44,552 nucleotides of DNA from Phytohabitans sp036906915 (GTDB taxonomy: Bacteria; Actinomycetota; Actinomycetes; Mycobacteriales; Micromonosporaceae), in NCBI RefSeq assembly GCF_036906915.1, contig NZ_JBAKHX010000067.1:1-44552 (forward strand), given 5' to 3'. Position 1 is the first letter of the stretch. The number at the start of each line of letters is the position of its first letter. Position numbers and translations under genes: made by a program. Shown one piece after another: positions 8,368-16,408 of this stretch. The notes under the pieces were generated by a model. It did not search any database. It saw only the letters and a program-made list of their open reading frames with translations, and was not told the DNA's origin.

Positions 8368-9153
8368 ATGCGTTTTGTTTCGTTAGTGGCAATCGCGGCG
8401 GTTATGGCCGCCGCCGGCTGCACCGATGTGCGGGCGGTCAACGAGACCCGCGAGGACCGGCGCGATTTCACATTTACCGGTGACCGGCTCGTCATCGACA
8501 GCGCCGGCACCGACCTGCGCCTGGTGGCCGCCACGAGCAAGACCGGCACGAGCAAGACCGGCACGAGCAAGACCGGCACGAGCACGGCCGGCACGGGCAG
8601 GGCGGTCGAGGTGGAGCGGTCGCTGACCGGCAAGGCCACCGCCGGCGACAACGCGTCCTGGTCCATGGACGGCGCGACGCTGCGGCTGAGCGTCACCTGC
8701 AGCGGCTTCGTGCCCGACTGCGGCGGCCGGCACATCGTGCACGTGCCGACCGGGGTCGCGGTCACGGTGACAAGCGACTCCCCGGTACGCGCCGTCGGGC
8801 TCGGCGGCGCCCTCACCGCGACGGTGACGGACGCGTGGCTGCGGGTCGAGGATCCGTCGGGCGCGCTGCGGCTCACCGCCCAGCTCAATGTGGACGTCAC
8901 AGGGGCGCGCTCCACCGACGTCGCCGCCACCTCCAGCGAGCGGAACGTCACCCTCGCCTTCGCCGGCGCTCCCACCCGCGTCCAGGCTCGCGCCAGCGGC
9001 AATGTCGAGGTCGCCCTACCCGGTGGGCCCGAGACGTACCGCGTCACCGCCGCACCCGGGCGGCCTGCCCTGCGCAGCGACCCGGCCAGCCAGCGCACCG
9101 TCACCGCCGCCGCGGGCGAGGGGCACACGGCCCAGGTACGGAAGGTGTCCTGA
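8368..9153 (+). CDS. Lipoprotein with DUF4097-like beta-repeat domain
   Basis: This 261-aa product starts at ATG 8368, eight bases after a CAGGAG ribosome site, and not at the upstream 8317 start, because a standard lipoprotein signal (MAAAGC, Cys18) then opens the protein. The body is rich in short beta-forming repeats (VAVTVTSDSPVRAVGLGGAL, LRLTAQLNVDVTGARSTDV, NVEVAL) typical of DUF4097-like adhesin/solenoid domains. Residues about 56-77 are a tandem TSKTG repeat encoded by a 15-bp minisatellite. It overlaps the ABC ATPase start by one base, so it probably belongs to the export system. It may report or buffer cell-surface stress sensed by the divergent two-component system (inference). Confidence 0.8.
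   Translation: MRFVSLVAIAAVMAAAGCTDVRAVNETREDRRDFTFTGDRLVIDSAGTDLRLVAATSKTGTSKTGTSKTGTSTAGTGRAVEVERSLTGKATAGDNASWSMDGATLRLSVTCSGFVPDCGGRHIVHVPTGVAVTVTSDSPVRAVGLGGALTATVTDAWLRVEDPSGALRLTAQLNVDVTGARSTDVAATSSERNVTLAFAGAPTRVQARASGNVEVALPGGPETYRVTAAPGRPALRSDPASQRTVTAAAGEGHTAQVRKVS
8533..8592 (+). repeat. Intragenic 15-bp tandem repeat
   Basis: Three perfect copies of ACGAGCAAGACCGGC and one variant copy lie in frame in the lipoprotein gene and encode repeated TSKTG. Since the unit is a multiple of three, copy-number change would keep the frame. Confidence 0.9.
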
Positions 9154-10031
9154 TGTTCGAGCTGATCGACGTCACCAAGGTCTACAAGGGACAGAAGCGG
9201 GCCGTAGACGGGCTGAGCCTGCGGCTCGGCACCGGGGTGGTGGGACTGCTCGGCCCCAACGGCGCGGGCAAGTCGTCACTGATGCGGATCGCGGCCACGG
9301 TCACCCGGCCCACGAGCGGGCGGGTGCTCTTCGACGGCACCGACGTCGTCGCGAAGCCGGACGTGCTGCGCCGGCAGCTCGGATACCTGCCGCAGGACTT
9401 CGGCGTGTACCCGAACCTGACCGCGCGCGAGTTCCTGTCGTACCTGGCCGCCGTCAAGGGCCTGTCTGCGCGGTCGGCACGCGCCCGCGTCGACGAGCTG
9501 CTGGCGCTGGTCAACCTGACCGAGGCTGCCAAGCGCCCGCTGGGCGGGTACTCCGGCGGGATGCTGCGCCGGGTCGGCATCGCGCAGACGCTGCTCGCCG
9601 ACCCGCGGGTGCTCATCGTCGACGAGCCCACCGCCGGGCTGGACCCGCAGGAACGGGTGCGGTTCCGCAACCTGCTCAGCGAGCTGGCCGCCGACCGGCT
9701 GGTGCTGCTGTCGACGCACATCGTGTCGGACGTCGAGTCGGTGGCCAGCGACATCGCGATCGTCGCCAACGGCCGGCTGCTGCGCCGCGGCACCCCGGAG
9801 CAGTTGCTGCGCGGCGTGGACGGGCACGTGTGGGAGACCGTGGTCGGGCCGGACGCGATCGCGACCACGCAGAGCCGGTACCTCGTCAGCAGGATGGTCC
9901 ACACCCCGCGGGGGGTACGCGTGCGGCTGCTCTCGCCGGCGGCACCGGGACCGGACGCGACGCGCGTTACCCCGGATCTTGAGGATGCGTACCTCGCGGC
10001 GGTCGGCGCAACAGCGGAGGTCGGGCGATGA
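9153..10031 (+). CDS. ABC transporter ATP-binding protein (ABC-2 export type)
   Basis: This 292-aa ATPase has Walker A GPNGAGKS (34-41), Q-loop Gln81, signature YSGGM (133-137), Walker B VLIVDE (153-158) and an H-loop in LLSTHIVSD. The C-terminal 80 residues form the extension typical of exporters of the drug/antibiotic or lantibiotic-immunity class. The ATG overlaps the preceding TGA (TGATG) and the gene ends in an ATGA overlap with the permease gene, so lipoprotein, ATPase and permease form a coupled operon. Substrate unknown. Confidence 0.93.
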   Translation: MFELIDVTKVYKGQKRAVDGLSLRLGTGVVGLLGPNGAGKSSLMRIAATVTRPTSGRVLFDGTDVVAKPDVLRRQLGYLPQDFGVYPNLTAREFLSYLAAVKGLSARSARARVDELLALVNLTEAAKRPLGGYSGGMLRRVGIAQTLLADPRVLIVDEPTAGLDPQERVRFRNLLSELAADRLVLLSTHIVSDVESVASDIAIVANGRLLRRGTPEQLLRGVDGHVWETVVGPDAIATTQSRYLVSRMVHTPRGVRVRLLSPAAPGPDATRVTPDLEDAYLAAVGATAEVGR

Positions 10032-11563
10032 CGCCGCGCCTGCTGAGCGCGCTCGCTGTCGCGGACTTTCGCGAGCGGGTACGCCGTCCGGCGTACGCGG
10101 TGGTGCTGCTGGCGGCCGTCGGACTGGGGTACCTGGCCGCACCCGCCACGAACGCACATTGGACGATCGTCAATACCGGGGCCTACCGGGGCACCTACGA
10201 CAGCGCGTACATCGGCACCGTGACCGCGCTCGCCGGTGCGCTGTGGCTGTCGGCCGGCGGCTTCTACGTGGTACGCACGGCGATCGCCCGCGACGAGCGC
10301 AGCGGCGTCGGGCAGCTGCTCGCCGCCACGCCGCTGCGGACCTCGGGTTACCTCGTCGGCAAGTACCTCAGCAACCTGCTGGTGCTGGGGTCGATGGCCG
10401 CCGTACTCGCCGGCACCGCGGTGGTGATGCAGCTGGCGCGCGGCGAGTCCAGGGCGATCGACCCGGTCGCGCTGCTGCTGCCGTTCGCGGTGTTCACGCT
10501 GCCGGTGCTGGCGCTCACCGCGGCCGCCGCGGTGCTGTTCGAGACGATCCCCGTGCTGCGTACCGGGTTCGGCAACGTGGTCTGGTTCTTCGTCTCGCTG
10601 GCCACGATGATCGCCGGACAGTCGGCGGGCGCCCCGCTGGGCGGCCTGGGCGTGCACGTGTTCGCCAAGTCCATGAGGGACGATCTGGCCGCGCACGGCA
10701 TCACGGTCACCGAGATCTCGCTGGGCCTGATGTACCTCGACGTTCCGCCCCGTGCGATCGAGTGGTCGGGCGTCGACCTCGCCGCCGGCTTCGTGGGGGA
10801 GCGCCTGCTCGTCCTGCTCGTGGCGACCGTGGCCGCGGCGGTGCCGGCGATCTGGTTCGGCCGCTTCGACCCAGCGCGCGCGGGTGTTTCCGTGAGGGAA
10901 GCAGAGCGAAGCACGCCGGCGGCCATCGCTGCGGCGGTGCCGCCCATGGCGTACCCGAGGCTCCAAACCGCCCCGCGACGTGGCGCCGCCTTCGCGCGCC
11001 TGCTGGCCGGTGAGCTGCGGATTCTCACCCAAGGGGTCTCCTGGTGGTGGTGGCTCGGCGCCGCTGCGCTCGTCGTAGCCGGCGCGGCCGCGCCCGCCCG
11101 CGCGGCGGGCCCGCTGCTGATCGCGGCCTGGGTCTGGCCGGTCTTGATCTGGTCCCGGCTGGGCGCGCAGGCCCGCGAGCACGGCGTCGAGGCGCTGCTC
11201 GACGCCTGCTCCTCGCCCCTGCGACGCACGCTCGCGCAGTGGCTGGCCGGCGTCGTGCTCACCGCGCTGGTCGGGGCCGGCCCGGGGCTGCGGATGGCGC
11301 TGGACGGCGACCTTCCGGGCTGGCTGGCCGGCGTGGCCTTCATCCCCGCGCTCGCGCTGGCCCTGGGCGTACTGAGCCGCACCCACCGGCTGTTCCAGGC
11401 GCTCTACCCGCCGCTCTGGTACGCCGTCGTCAACGACATCGCCGGTCTCGACTTCATGGGCGCCCTGGCCGGCGGCCCGTCACCGGCGCTCGTCGCCACC
11501 GCTGCGATGCTCCTGCTGGCGACGGCCCTGACGACCGTGGCGCTGCGCCGATTCTCCGTCTAG
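10028..11563 (+). CDS. ABC-2 type transporter permease
   Basis: This 511-aa integral membrane protein has multiple hydrophobic helices (for example about 23-40, 58-82, 117-135, 155-180, 190-210, 255-280, 345-385 and 465-505) separated by basic loops. It has the ABC-2 layout with two membrane halves and a central hydrophilic region (about 285-330). It is translationally coupled to the ATPase by ATGA. The stop codon overlaps the stop of the convergent ankyrin gene within the four bases CTAG. The region around residues 60-130 (large outer loop, then FYVVRTAIARDERSGVGQLL) resembles exporters linked to two-component systems. Confidence 0.88.
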   Translation: MTPRLLSALAVADFRERVRRPAYAVVLLAAVGLGYLAAPATNAHWTIVNTGAYRGTYDSAYIGTVTALAGALWLSAGGFYVVRTAIARDERSGVGQLLAATPLRTSGYLVGKYLSNLLVLGSMAAVLAGTAVVMQLARGESRAIDPVALLLPFAVFTLPVLALTAAAAVLFETIPVLRTGFGNVVWFFVSLATMIAGQSAGAPLGGLGVHVFAKSMRDDLAAHGITVTEISLGLMYLDVPPRAIEWSGVDLAAGFVGERLLVLLVATVAAAVPAIWFGRFDPARAGVSVREAERSTPAAIAAAVPPMAYPRLQTAPRRGAAFARLLAGELRILTQGVSWWWWLGAAALVVAGAAAPARAAGPLLIAAWVWPVLIWSRLGAQAREHGVEALLDACSSPLRRTLAQWLAGVVLTALVGAGPGLRMALDGDLPGWLAGVAFIPALALALGVLSRTHRLFQALYPPLWYAVVNDIAGLDFMGALAGGPSPALVATAAMLLLATALTTVALRRFSV

Positions 11564-12516
11564 TTCGCGCTGATCGCCCACCAGTTGCGGGCGGGCAGCC
11601 GCACCCACCGGTCGGGCTCGGTGAACGGGCGGGCGTCGGCGGGGCGCACGTTCGCGTAGGCGCAGCAGTACTCGATGGCGTGGTTGCGGTACAGGAAGGT
11701 GCGCAGGACCTCGGCGGCGGGTGCGTCGGCCGCGCACCATCCGCCGCCCGGATGCAGGTCCGACCCGGTGATGACGCCGTCGTGGACCGACTCGCCCTGG
11801 TTGCCGCTCTTGGGGTTGGCGTACATCCCGTAGCAGACGGTGCCGGCCGACAGCAGCAGCGCGACGAGCGGCATCGACGCGCCGTACGCCCATGGCTGAC
11901 TGACGACACAGCCACCGGGCACGTCGGTGACGCCGAGTATGAGGATAGAGTCGTCGTCGTCCATGCGATCCCACATGTCTTCGACGTCCACCTCGCCCTC
12001 GACGGCCGTGGCGTCCAAGCGCCGCACCGCCTCGGCGGAGTCGATGCCCATCACGCAGCACAGGCTCATGCCGTCACCGTCGATCTCGGCGAGCGCGTCG
12101 ACGAGGCGGCGCGCCTCCGCGGCGGCGGCGACCTCCTCCGAGGTGAGCGTCGCGCCGGTGTCGAACAGGTCCGGCGTCGCCCCGGCCAGGCTCAGCCGCG
12201 CCGGTGACCAGCCGGCCATCATCGGCCGGTTTGGGTCCGCGCCAGCGGCCACCAGCACGCGGGCATTTTCCGGCTTGTCCTCGTTGACCGCGACCCACAG
12301 CGCGGTGCGCCCGTCGTCGATGGCGTCGACGTCGTCGACGAGGCGGGCCAGCTCCGCCACCACCTCGGCCGAGCCCCACTGGGCGGCCTGGTGCAGCGGT
12401 CGGCCCCGCCCGCGTACCAGAGTGTTCGGGTCGGCACCGGCGGCGAGCCGGGCCCGGACCTCGCCGAGATCCGACCAGGAGCGCCAGCCCATCCGCGACC
12501 AGTCGACGTCGGTCAT
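11560..12516 (-). CDS. Ankyrin-repeat protein
   Basis: The 318-aa protein has about three ankyrin-like repeats near the N-terminus (about 20-110): ARLAAGADPNTLV, RPLHQAAQWGSAEVVAELA, TALWVAVNEDKPENARVLVAAGADPNRP. The C-terminal half has no family I recognise and contains several cysteines. The start at 12516 is chosen over 12663 because of a strong GGGGAGG site five bases upstream. Such single-gene ankyrin proteins in actinobacteria may act as intracellular binding modules; the partner is unknown. It is convergent with the permease gene. Confidence 0.8.
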   Translation of the reverse strand: MTDVDWSRMGWRSWSDLGEVRARLAAGADPNTLVRGRGRPLHQAAQWGSAEVVAELARLVDDVDAIDDGRTALWVAVNEDKPENARVLVAAGADPNRPMMAGWSPARLSLAGATPDLFDTGATLTSEEVAAAAEARRLVDALAEIDGDGMSLCCVMGIDSAEAVRRLDATAVEGEVDVEDMWDRMDDDDSILILGVTDVPGGCVVSQPWAYGASMPLVALLLSAGTVCYGMYANPKSGNQGESVHDGVITGSDLHPGGGWCAADAPAAEVLRTFLYRNHAIEYCCAYANVRPADARPFTEPDRWVRLPARNWWAISAN

Positions 12517-12655
12517 CCGTGCCTCCCCGTGCCTTGGACCCATGCCGCCGGACCGCACCAGGGTAGGAGAGCCGACAGACGGGCGCATGCCGGGCACGCG
12601 AAGCGGTACGTTCAGGGCGAAGCGGCGGGGGTGCGGATGAGCGCGGACGGCGACC

Positions 12656-14254
12656 TTGAGCACAGACGGTCTTGAGCGCGGCCGGTCGGCCTTCGACCGG
12701 CGCGCGTGGACGGACGCGTACGCCCACCTGTCAGCGGCGGCCGTCGATCCCCCGGATCTCGAACGGCTGGCGATCGCCGGCTACCTCTGCGGGCAGGACG
12801 AGGGGAGCGACGACGCCTGGTTGCGCGCCCACCAGCAGTGGCTGCGAGCAGGTGACGCGCGAAGCGCCGCCAGGTGCGCGTTCTGGCTGGCGTTCGGGCT
12901 CATGCTGCGCGCCGAAGACGCCCGGGCCAGCGGCTGGCTGGCCCGCACCCGGCGCATCCTCGACGAGTGCGGCGCCGACTGCGTCGAGCGCGGCTACCTG
13001 CTGGTGACGGACGCGCTCGCCGTGCTCGACAGCGACCCGATGGCGGCGTACACGGCATTCAGCGGCGCGGGCCGCTTCGGCGACCGCTTCGACGAGCCCG
13101 ACCTGCGCGCGCTCGGCCGGCTCGGCTGCGGCGAGGCGCTGGTGCGCGCCGGGAAGATCACCGACGGCGTCGCGCTGCTCGACGAGGCGATGGTCGCGGT
13201 CACCGCCGGCGAGGTCTCGCCGCGGGTGGCGGGCATCGTGTACTGCGCGGTGCTCCTGGAGTGCCAGAACGCGTTCGACCTGCGCCGAGCCCGCCAATGG
13301 ACAGCCGCCCTCACCCACTGGTGCGACACCCAGCCGGACCTGGTCCCGTACCGCGGCCAGTGCCTCGTCCACCGGGCGGAGCTGATGCAGATCCACGGCG
13401 ACTGGCCCGACGCCATCGACGAGGCGCGGCTGGCGTGCGAGCGGCTAGCGGACCGGCCGGCCGCCGCCACCGCCCACTATCGGGTGGCCGAGCTGCACCG
13501 GGTGCGCGGCGAGTTCGCGGCCGCCGAGGAGGCGTACCGGGAGGCAAGCCGGCGCGGCTACCGCGCGCAGCCCGGGTTCGCGCTGCTGCGGCTGGCGCAG
13601 GGGCAGGTCCACGCCGCGGCCGCCGCGATGCGCACGGCGGTCGGCGAGACCCGCGACCGGGTCGGCCGCTCGCACCTGCTCAGCGCGCACGTCGAGATCA
13701 TGATCGCGGCCGGCGACGTGGCCGAGGCCCGCGCGGCGGCGGACGAACTGGCAGACATCGCGGGCGACGCCCGTACCGCGTACGCGCAGGCCCTGTCGAC
13801 GAGGGCGACCGGCGCGGTGCAGCTCGCCGAGGGTGACGCCCGCTCCGCCGTGACCACGCTGCGGGCGGCCTGGACGAGCTGGCACGAGCTCGACGCGCCG
13901 TACGAGGCCGCGCGCACCCGGGTGCTCATCGGGCTGGCCTGCCAGGCGCTCGGCGACCGCGACGGCGCGGCCCTCGAACTGGACGCGGCGGGCTGGGCGT
14001 TCCAGCAGCTCGGCGCGGTGCCCGACGCGCGGGCGCTGGCCGCCGGAGGCCGTCCCGGCGCGGGGCGGCTGACGGCCCGCGAGGTCGAGGTGCTGCGGCT
14101 GGTCGCCGCCGGCAAGACGAACAGGGCGATCGCGGCCGAGCTGTTCCTGAGCGAGAAGACGGTCCACCGCCACATCAGCAACATCTTCACCAAGCTCGCG
14201 GTGACGTCGCGGTCGGCGGCGACGGCGTACGCGTACGAGCACGACCTGGTCTGA
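12656..14254 (+). CDS. Large LuxR-family transcriptional regulator (helical-repeat type)
   Basis: This 532-aa protein has TPR-like helical repeats across about 20-455 (for example AFDRRAWTDAYAHLSAA, RVRGEFAAAEEAYREASRR) and a C-terminal LuxR DNA-binding domain (LTAREVEVLRLVAAGKTNRA, then the SEKTVHRHISNIFTKL recognition region). No N-terminal ATPase is present, so it is shorter than MalT/LAL proteins. The in-frame start is TTG at 12656. An ATG at 12637 in a near-identical sequence context is out of frame by 19 bp, apparently through a small duplication. The FAD oxidoreductase gene follows 54 bp downstream in the same direction; this pairing recurs in actinobacteria and suggests control of that gene (inference). 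Confidence 0.88.
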   Translation: MSTDGLERGRSAFDRRAWTDAYAHLSAAAVDPPDLERLAIAGYLCGQDEGSDDAWLRAHQQWLRAGDARSAARCAFWLAFGLMLRAEDARASGWLARTRRILDECGADCVERGYLLVTDALAVLDSDPMAAYTAFSGAGRFGDRFDEPDLRALGRLGCGEALVRAGKITDGVALLDEAMVAVTAGEVSPRVAGIVYCAVLLECQNAFDLRRARQWTAALTHWCDTQPDLVPYRGQCLVHRAELMQIHGDWPDAIDEARLACERLADRPAAATAHYRVAELHRVRGEFAAAEEAYREASRRGYRAQPGFALLRLAQGQVHAAAAAMRTAVGETRDRVGRSHLLSAHVEIMIAAGDVAEARAAADELADIAGDARTAYAQALSTRATGAVQLAEGDARSAVTTLRAAWTSWHELDAPYEAARTRVLIGLACQALGDRDGAALELDAAGWAFQQLGAVPDARALAAGGRPGAGRLTAREVEVLRLVAAGKTNRAIAAELFLSEKTVHRHISNIFTKLAVTSRSAATAYAYEHDLV

Positions 14255-14296
14255 ACGTGGGTATTTCTTCCGACGCGGGGCCGCCCGCGGCGGCCA

Positions 14297-14302
14297 TAGC
14301 GT
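14297..14302 (+). promoter_or_regulatory. -10 hexamer, leaderless FAD oxidoreductase gene
   Basis: TAGCGT with six bases to ATG 14309, so the oxidoreductase gene probably has its own promoter rather than depending on the LuxR gene transcript. Confidence 0.55.
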
Positions 14303-14308
14303 CAGATC

Positions 14309-15511
14309 ATGACTGACAACGGATACGACGTGATCGTGGTCGGCGCCCGGTGCGCCGGCTCACCCACCGCGATGCTGCTGGCCCGCAAGGGGTACCGGGT
14401 GCTGGTCGTCGACAAGGCGACGTTCCCCAGCGACACCGTCTCGACCCACATGATCCACCCGCCAGGCATCGCCGCGCTGCGCCGCTGGGGCGTACTCGAC
14501 GCCATGCTCGCCACCGGGGTACCGCCCGTGGACACGTACGCGTTCGACTTCGGTCCGTTCACGCTCTCCGGGGCACCCGGCACCGACGAGACGCCGCACG
14601 CGTACGCCCCGCGCCGCACCCAGATCGACAAGGTGCTCGTTGACGCGGCGGCGCGGGCGGGAGCCGAGATGCGCGAAGGGTTCACGGTCGACGAGATCCT
14701 TGTCGAGGACGGCCGGGTGACCGGCGTACGCGGCCACGGCAGGGGCGGGCATCCGGTCACCGAGCGCGCCCGCGTCGTCGTCGGTGCGGACGGCTTCCGG
14801 TCGCTGGTCGCCGAGGCGGTCGGCGCCGAGCGGTACCACGAGAAGCCGAAGCTCCTATGTGGCTACTACACGTACTGGAGCGGCCTGCCGATGAACGGAC
14901 GCTTCGAGACGTACGTCCGTCCCGGGCGGGGCATCGCCGCCTGGCCCACCAACGACGGGGTGACGCTTGTGGTGACCGGCTGGCCGTACGCGGAGTTCGA
15001 GGCCAACAAGTCCGATGTGGAGGGCAACTACCTGAAGGCGATCGCGATGGCGCCGCAGCTCGTCGAACGCGTCGACGCGGCCACCCGCGAGGAGCGCTTC
15101 GCCGGCATGGCGGTGCCGAACTTCTTCCGCAAGCCGTACGGGCCGGGGTGGGCGCTGGTCGGAGACGCCGGCTACAACAAGGACTTCATCACCGCGATGG
15201 GCATGCAGGACGCGTTCCGCGACGCGGAGCTGTGCGCTGTCGCACTCGACGAGTCGCTGTCCGGCGCCCGGCCGTACGAGGAGGCGATGGCCGAGTACCA
15301 GGCGACCCGCGACGAGGGCTCGCTGCCGATGTACGAGTTCACCGCCGAACTGGCCACGCTGGAGCCGCCGCCACCGGACCTGGTCGCGTTGCTGACCGCT
15401 ATCAACGGCAACCAGGCGGCGATGGACGAGTTCGCCCGTCTCAACGCGGGCGTCGTGTCGCCGGCCGACTTCTTCGCACCCGCGCACATCGGTGAGCTGG
15501 TCGGCGGTTAG
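14309..15511 (+). CDS. FAD-dependent oxidoreductase (monooxygenase/geranylgeranyl-reductase-like)
   Basis: The 400-aa protein has an N-terminal Rossmann FAD motif (VIVVGARCAGSPTAMLLARKG, DK at the end of beta-2), a middle VVVGADGFRS motif and a C-terminal ribityl-binding motif (ALVGDAGYNKDFITAMGMQDA). This order is that of the p-hydroxybenzoate hydroxylase fold family, which includes aromatic monooxygenases, halogenases and geranylgeranyl reductases. The motif DG (around residue 158) is conserved. The substrate cannot be told from sequence. The gene ends in a TTAG stop overlap with the convergent methyltransferase gene. Confidence 0.9.
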   Translation: MTDNGYDVIVVGARCAGSPTAMLLARKGYRVLVVDKATFPSDTVSTHMIHPPGIAALRRWGVLDAMLATGVPPVDTYAFDFGPFTLSGAPGTDETPHAYAPRRTQIDKVLVDAAARAGAEMREGFTVDEILVEDGRVTGVRGHGRGGHPVTERARVVVGADGFRSLVAEAVGAERYHEKPKLLCGYYTYWSGLPMNGRFETYVRPGRGIAAWPTNDGVTLVVTGWPYAEFEANKSDVEGNYLKAIAMAPQLVERVDAATREERFAGMAVPNFFRKPYGPGWALVGDAGYNKDFITAMGMQDAFRDAELCAVALDESLSGARPYEEAMAEYQATRDEGSLPMYEFTAELATLEPPPPDLVALLTAINGNQAAMDEFARLNAGVVSPADFFAPAHIGELVGG

Positions 15512-16302
15512 CCGTCCACCCGCTTGGCGTAGATGTCGCCGGACCGGCCGGTCTCGCGTACCCCTTCGAGGAATGTGACCAGTTCGGCCGCGTCGAGCCA
15601 CCGGTCGCTGGCGAGGCGCATCGTCTCGACGGGGGAGTAGTTGTACCGGTACCGGCCGAGCTTCTCCACCAGGTCGAGGCAGGCCAGCATCGCGTCGTGC
15701 GCGGACGGCAGGTACTCGAACGACAGACCGCGCACCGGCGTGGTGAGCCCGGCCAGCACGTCGGCCTCGAACCCCTCCACGTCGATCTTGACGAACGCCG
15801 GGGTGCCGTGGGTGGCGATCAGCTCCTCCAGGGTCGCCACCTGTACCTCGATCGAGCGGTCCCACCGCACCTTGGCGAAGCTCTCGTCGCGCGACACCGA
15901 GTCGATCCAGTCCTGCGACATGGACGACACGGTGGGCGCCGCGCTCGAGATGGCCAGCCGCACGGTGCCCGACTTGGCGCCAGCGGCGCCGGCCACGATC
16001 GTGACGTCGCGGGCACGCCCGAAGAAGAGCCGCAGCACCCGCAGGCAGTCCGGCTGCGGCTCGACGGCGACGACGTGTACCCCCAGGTGCCGCCACGCGC
16101 GGACCCGGCTGCCGACGTGTGCGCCGATGTCGAAGCCGATGTCGCCAGGCCCCAGAAACTGCCGGTACAGGCGGCGCATGCGCCGCTGCCGCCCCGGGAT
16201 GCCGTGGTAGATGGCGAGTGAGCGGGCGATACCCCAAGCGCGGCCGAGCATGCCCTGACCGTACAGCGCTCTTGTCGGGTGGCGCACCTGATCCGCCGCC
16301 AC
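15508..16302 (-). CDS. FkbM-family methyltransferase
   Basis: This 264-aa protein has the SAM-binding motif IGFDIGAHVGSRVRAW, the acidic strand end VVAVEPQPD and the FkbM hallmark AFVKIDVEGFEADVLAGL. FkbM enzymes O-methylate sugars, polysaccharides or natural-product scaffolds. There are no glycan or polyketide genes beside it, so the substrate is open. The GTG start at 16302 gives the longest protein; ATG 16251 (MLGRAWG) is an alternative. A six-base-stem inverted repeat (16333-16353) lies upstream. Confidence 0.9.
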   Translation of the reverse strand: MAADQVRHPTRALYGQGMLGRAWGIARSLAIYHGIPGRQRRMRRLYRQFLGPGDIGFDIGAHVGSRVRAWRHLGVHVVAVEPQPDCLRVLRLFFGRARDVTIVAGAAGAKSGTVRLAISSAAPTVSSMSQDWIDSVSRDESFAKVRWDRSIEVQVATLEELIATHGTPAFVKIDVEGFEADVLAGLTTPVRGLSFEYLPSAHDAMLACLDLVEKLGRYRYNYSPVETMRLASDRWLDAAELVTFLEGVRETGRSGDIYAKRVDG

Positions 16303-16332
16303 CGAGCCACCAACCCCGACCCGTCCTAGCCT

Positions 16333-16353
16333 GAGTAGAGGTCATCACTACTC
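16333..16353. promoter_or_regulatory. Small inverted repeat in divergent intergenic region
   Basis: GAGTAG and CTACTC are separated by nine bases between the divergent FkbM and beta-lactamase-like genes. It could be an operator or a small hairpin. Function not known. Confidence 0.3.
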
Positions 16354-16408
16354 CCTGAGGTTGTGTACCGTCGCGGGCATCCATAGACGATCATGGGGAG
16401 GAATCGGG

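Noticed and set aside
9182..11386. Minus-strand open frame of 734 codons opposite the ABC genes
   Set aside because: Shadow frame created by high GC third positions of the ABC ATPase and permease genes.
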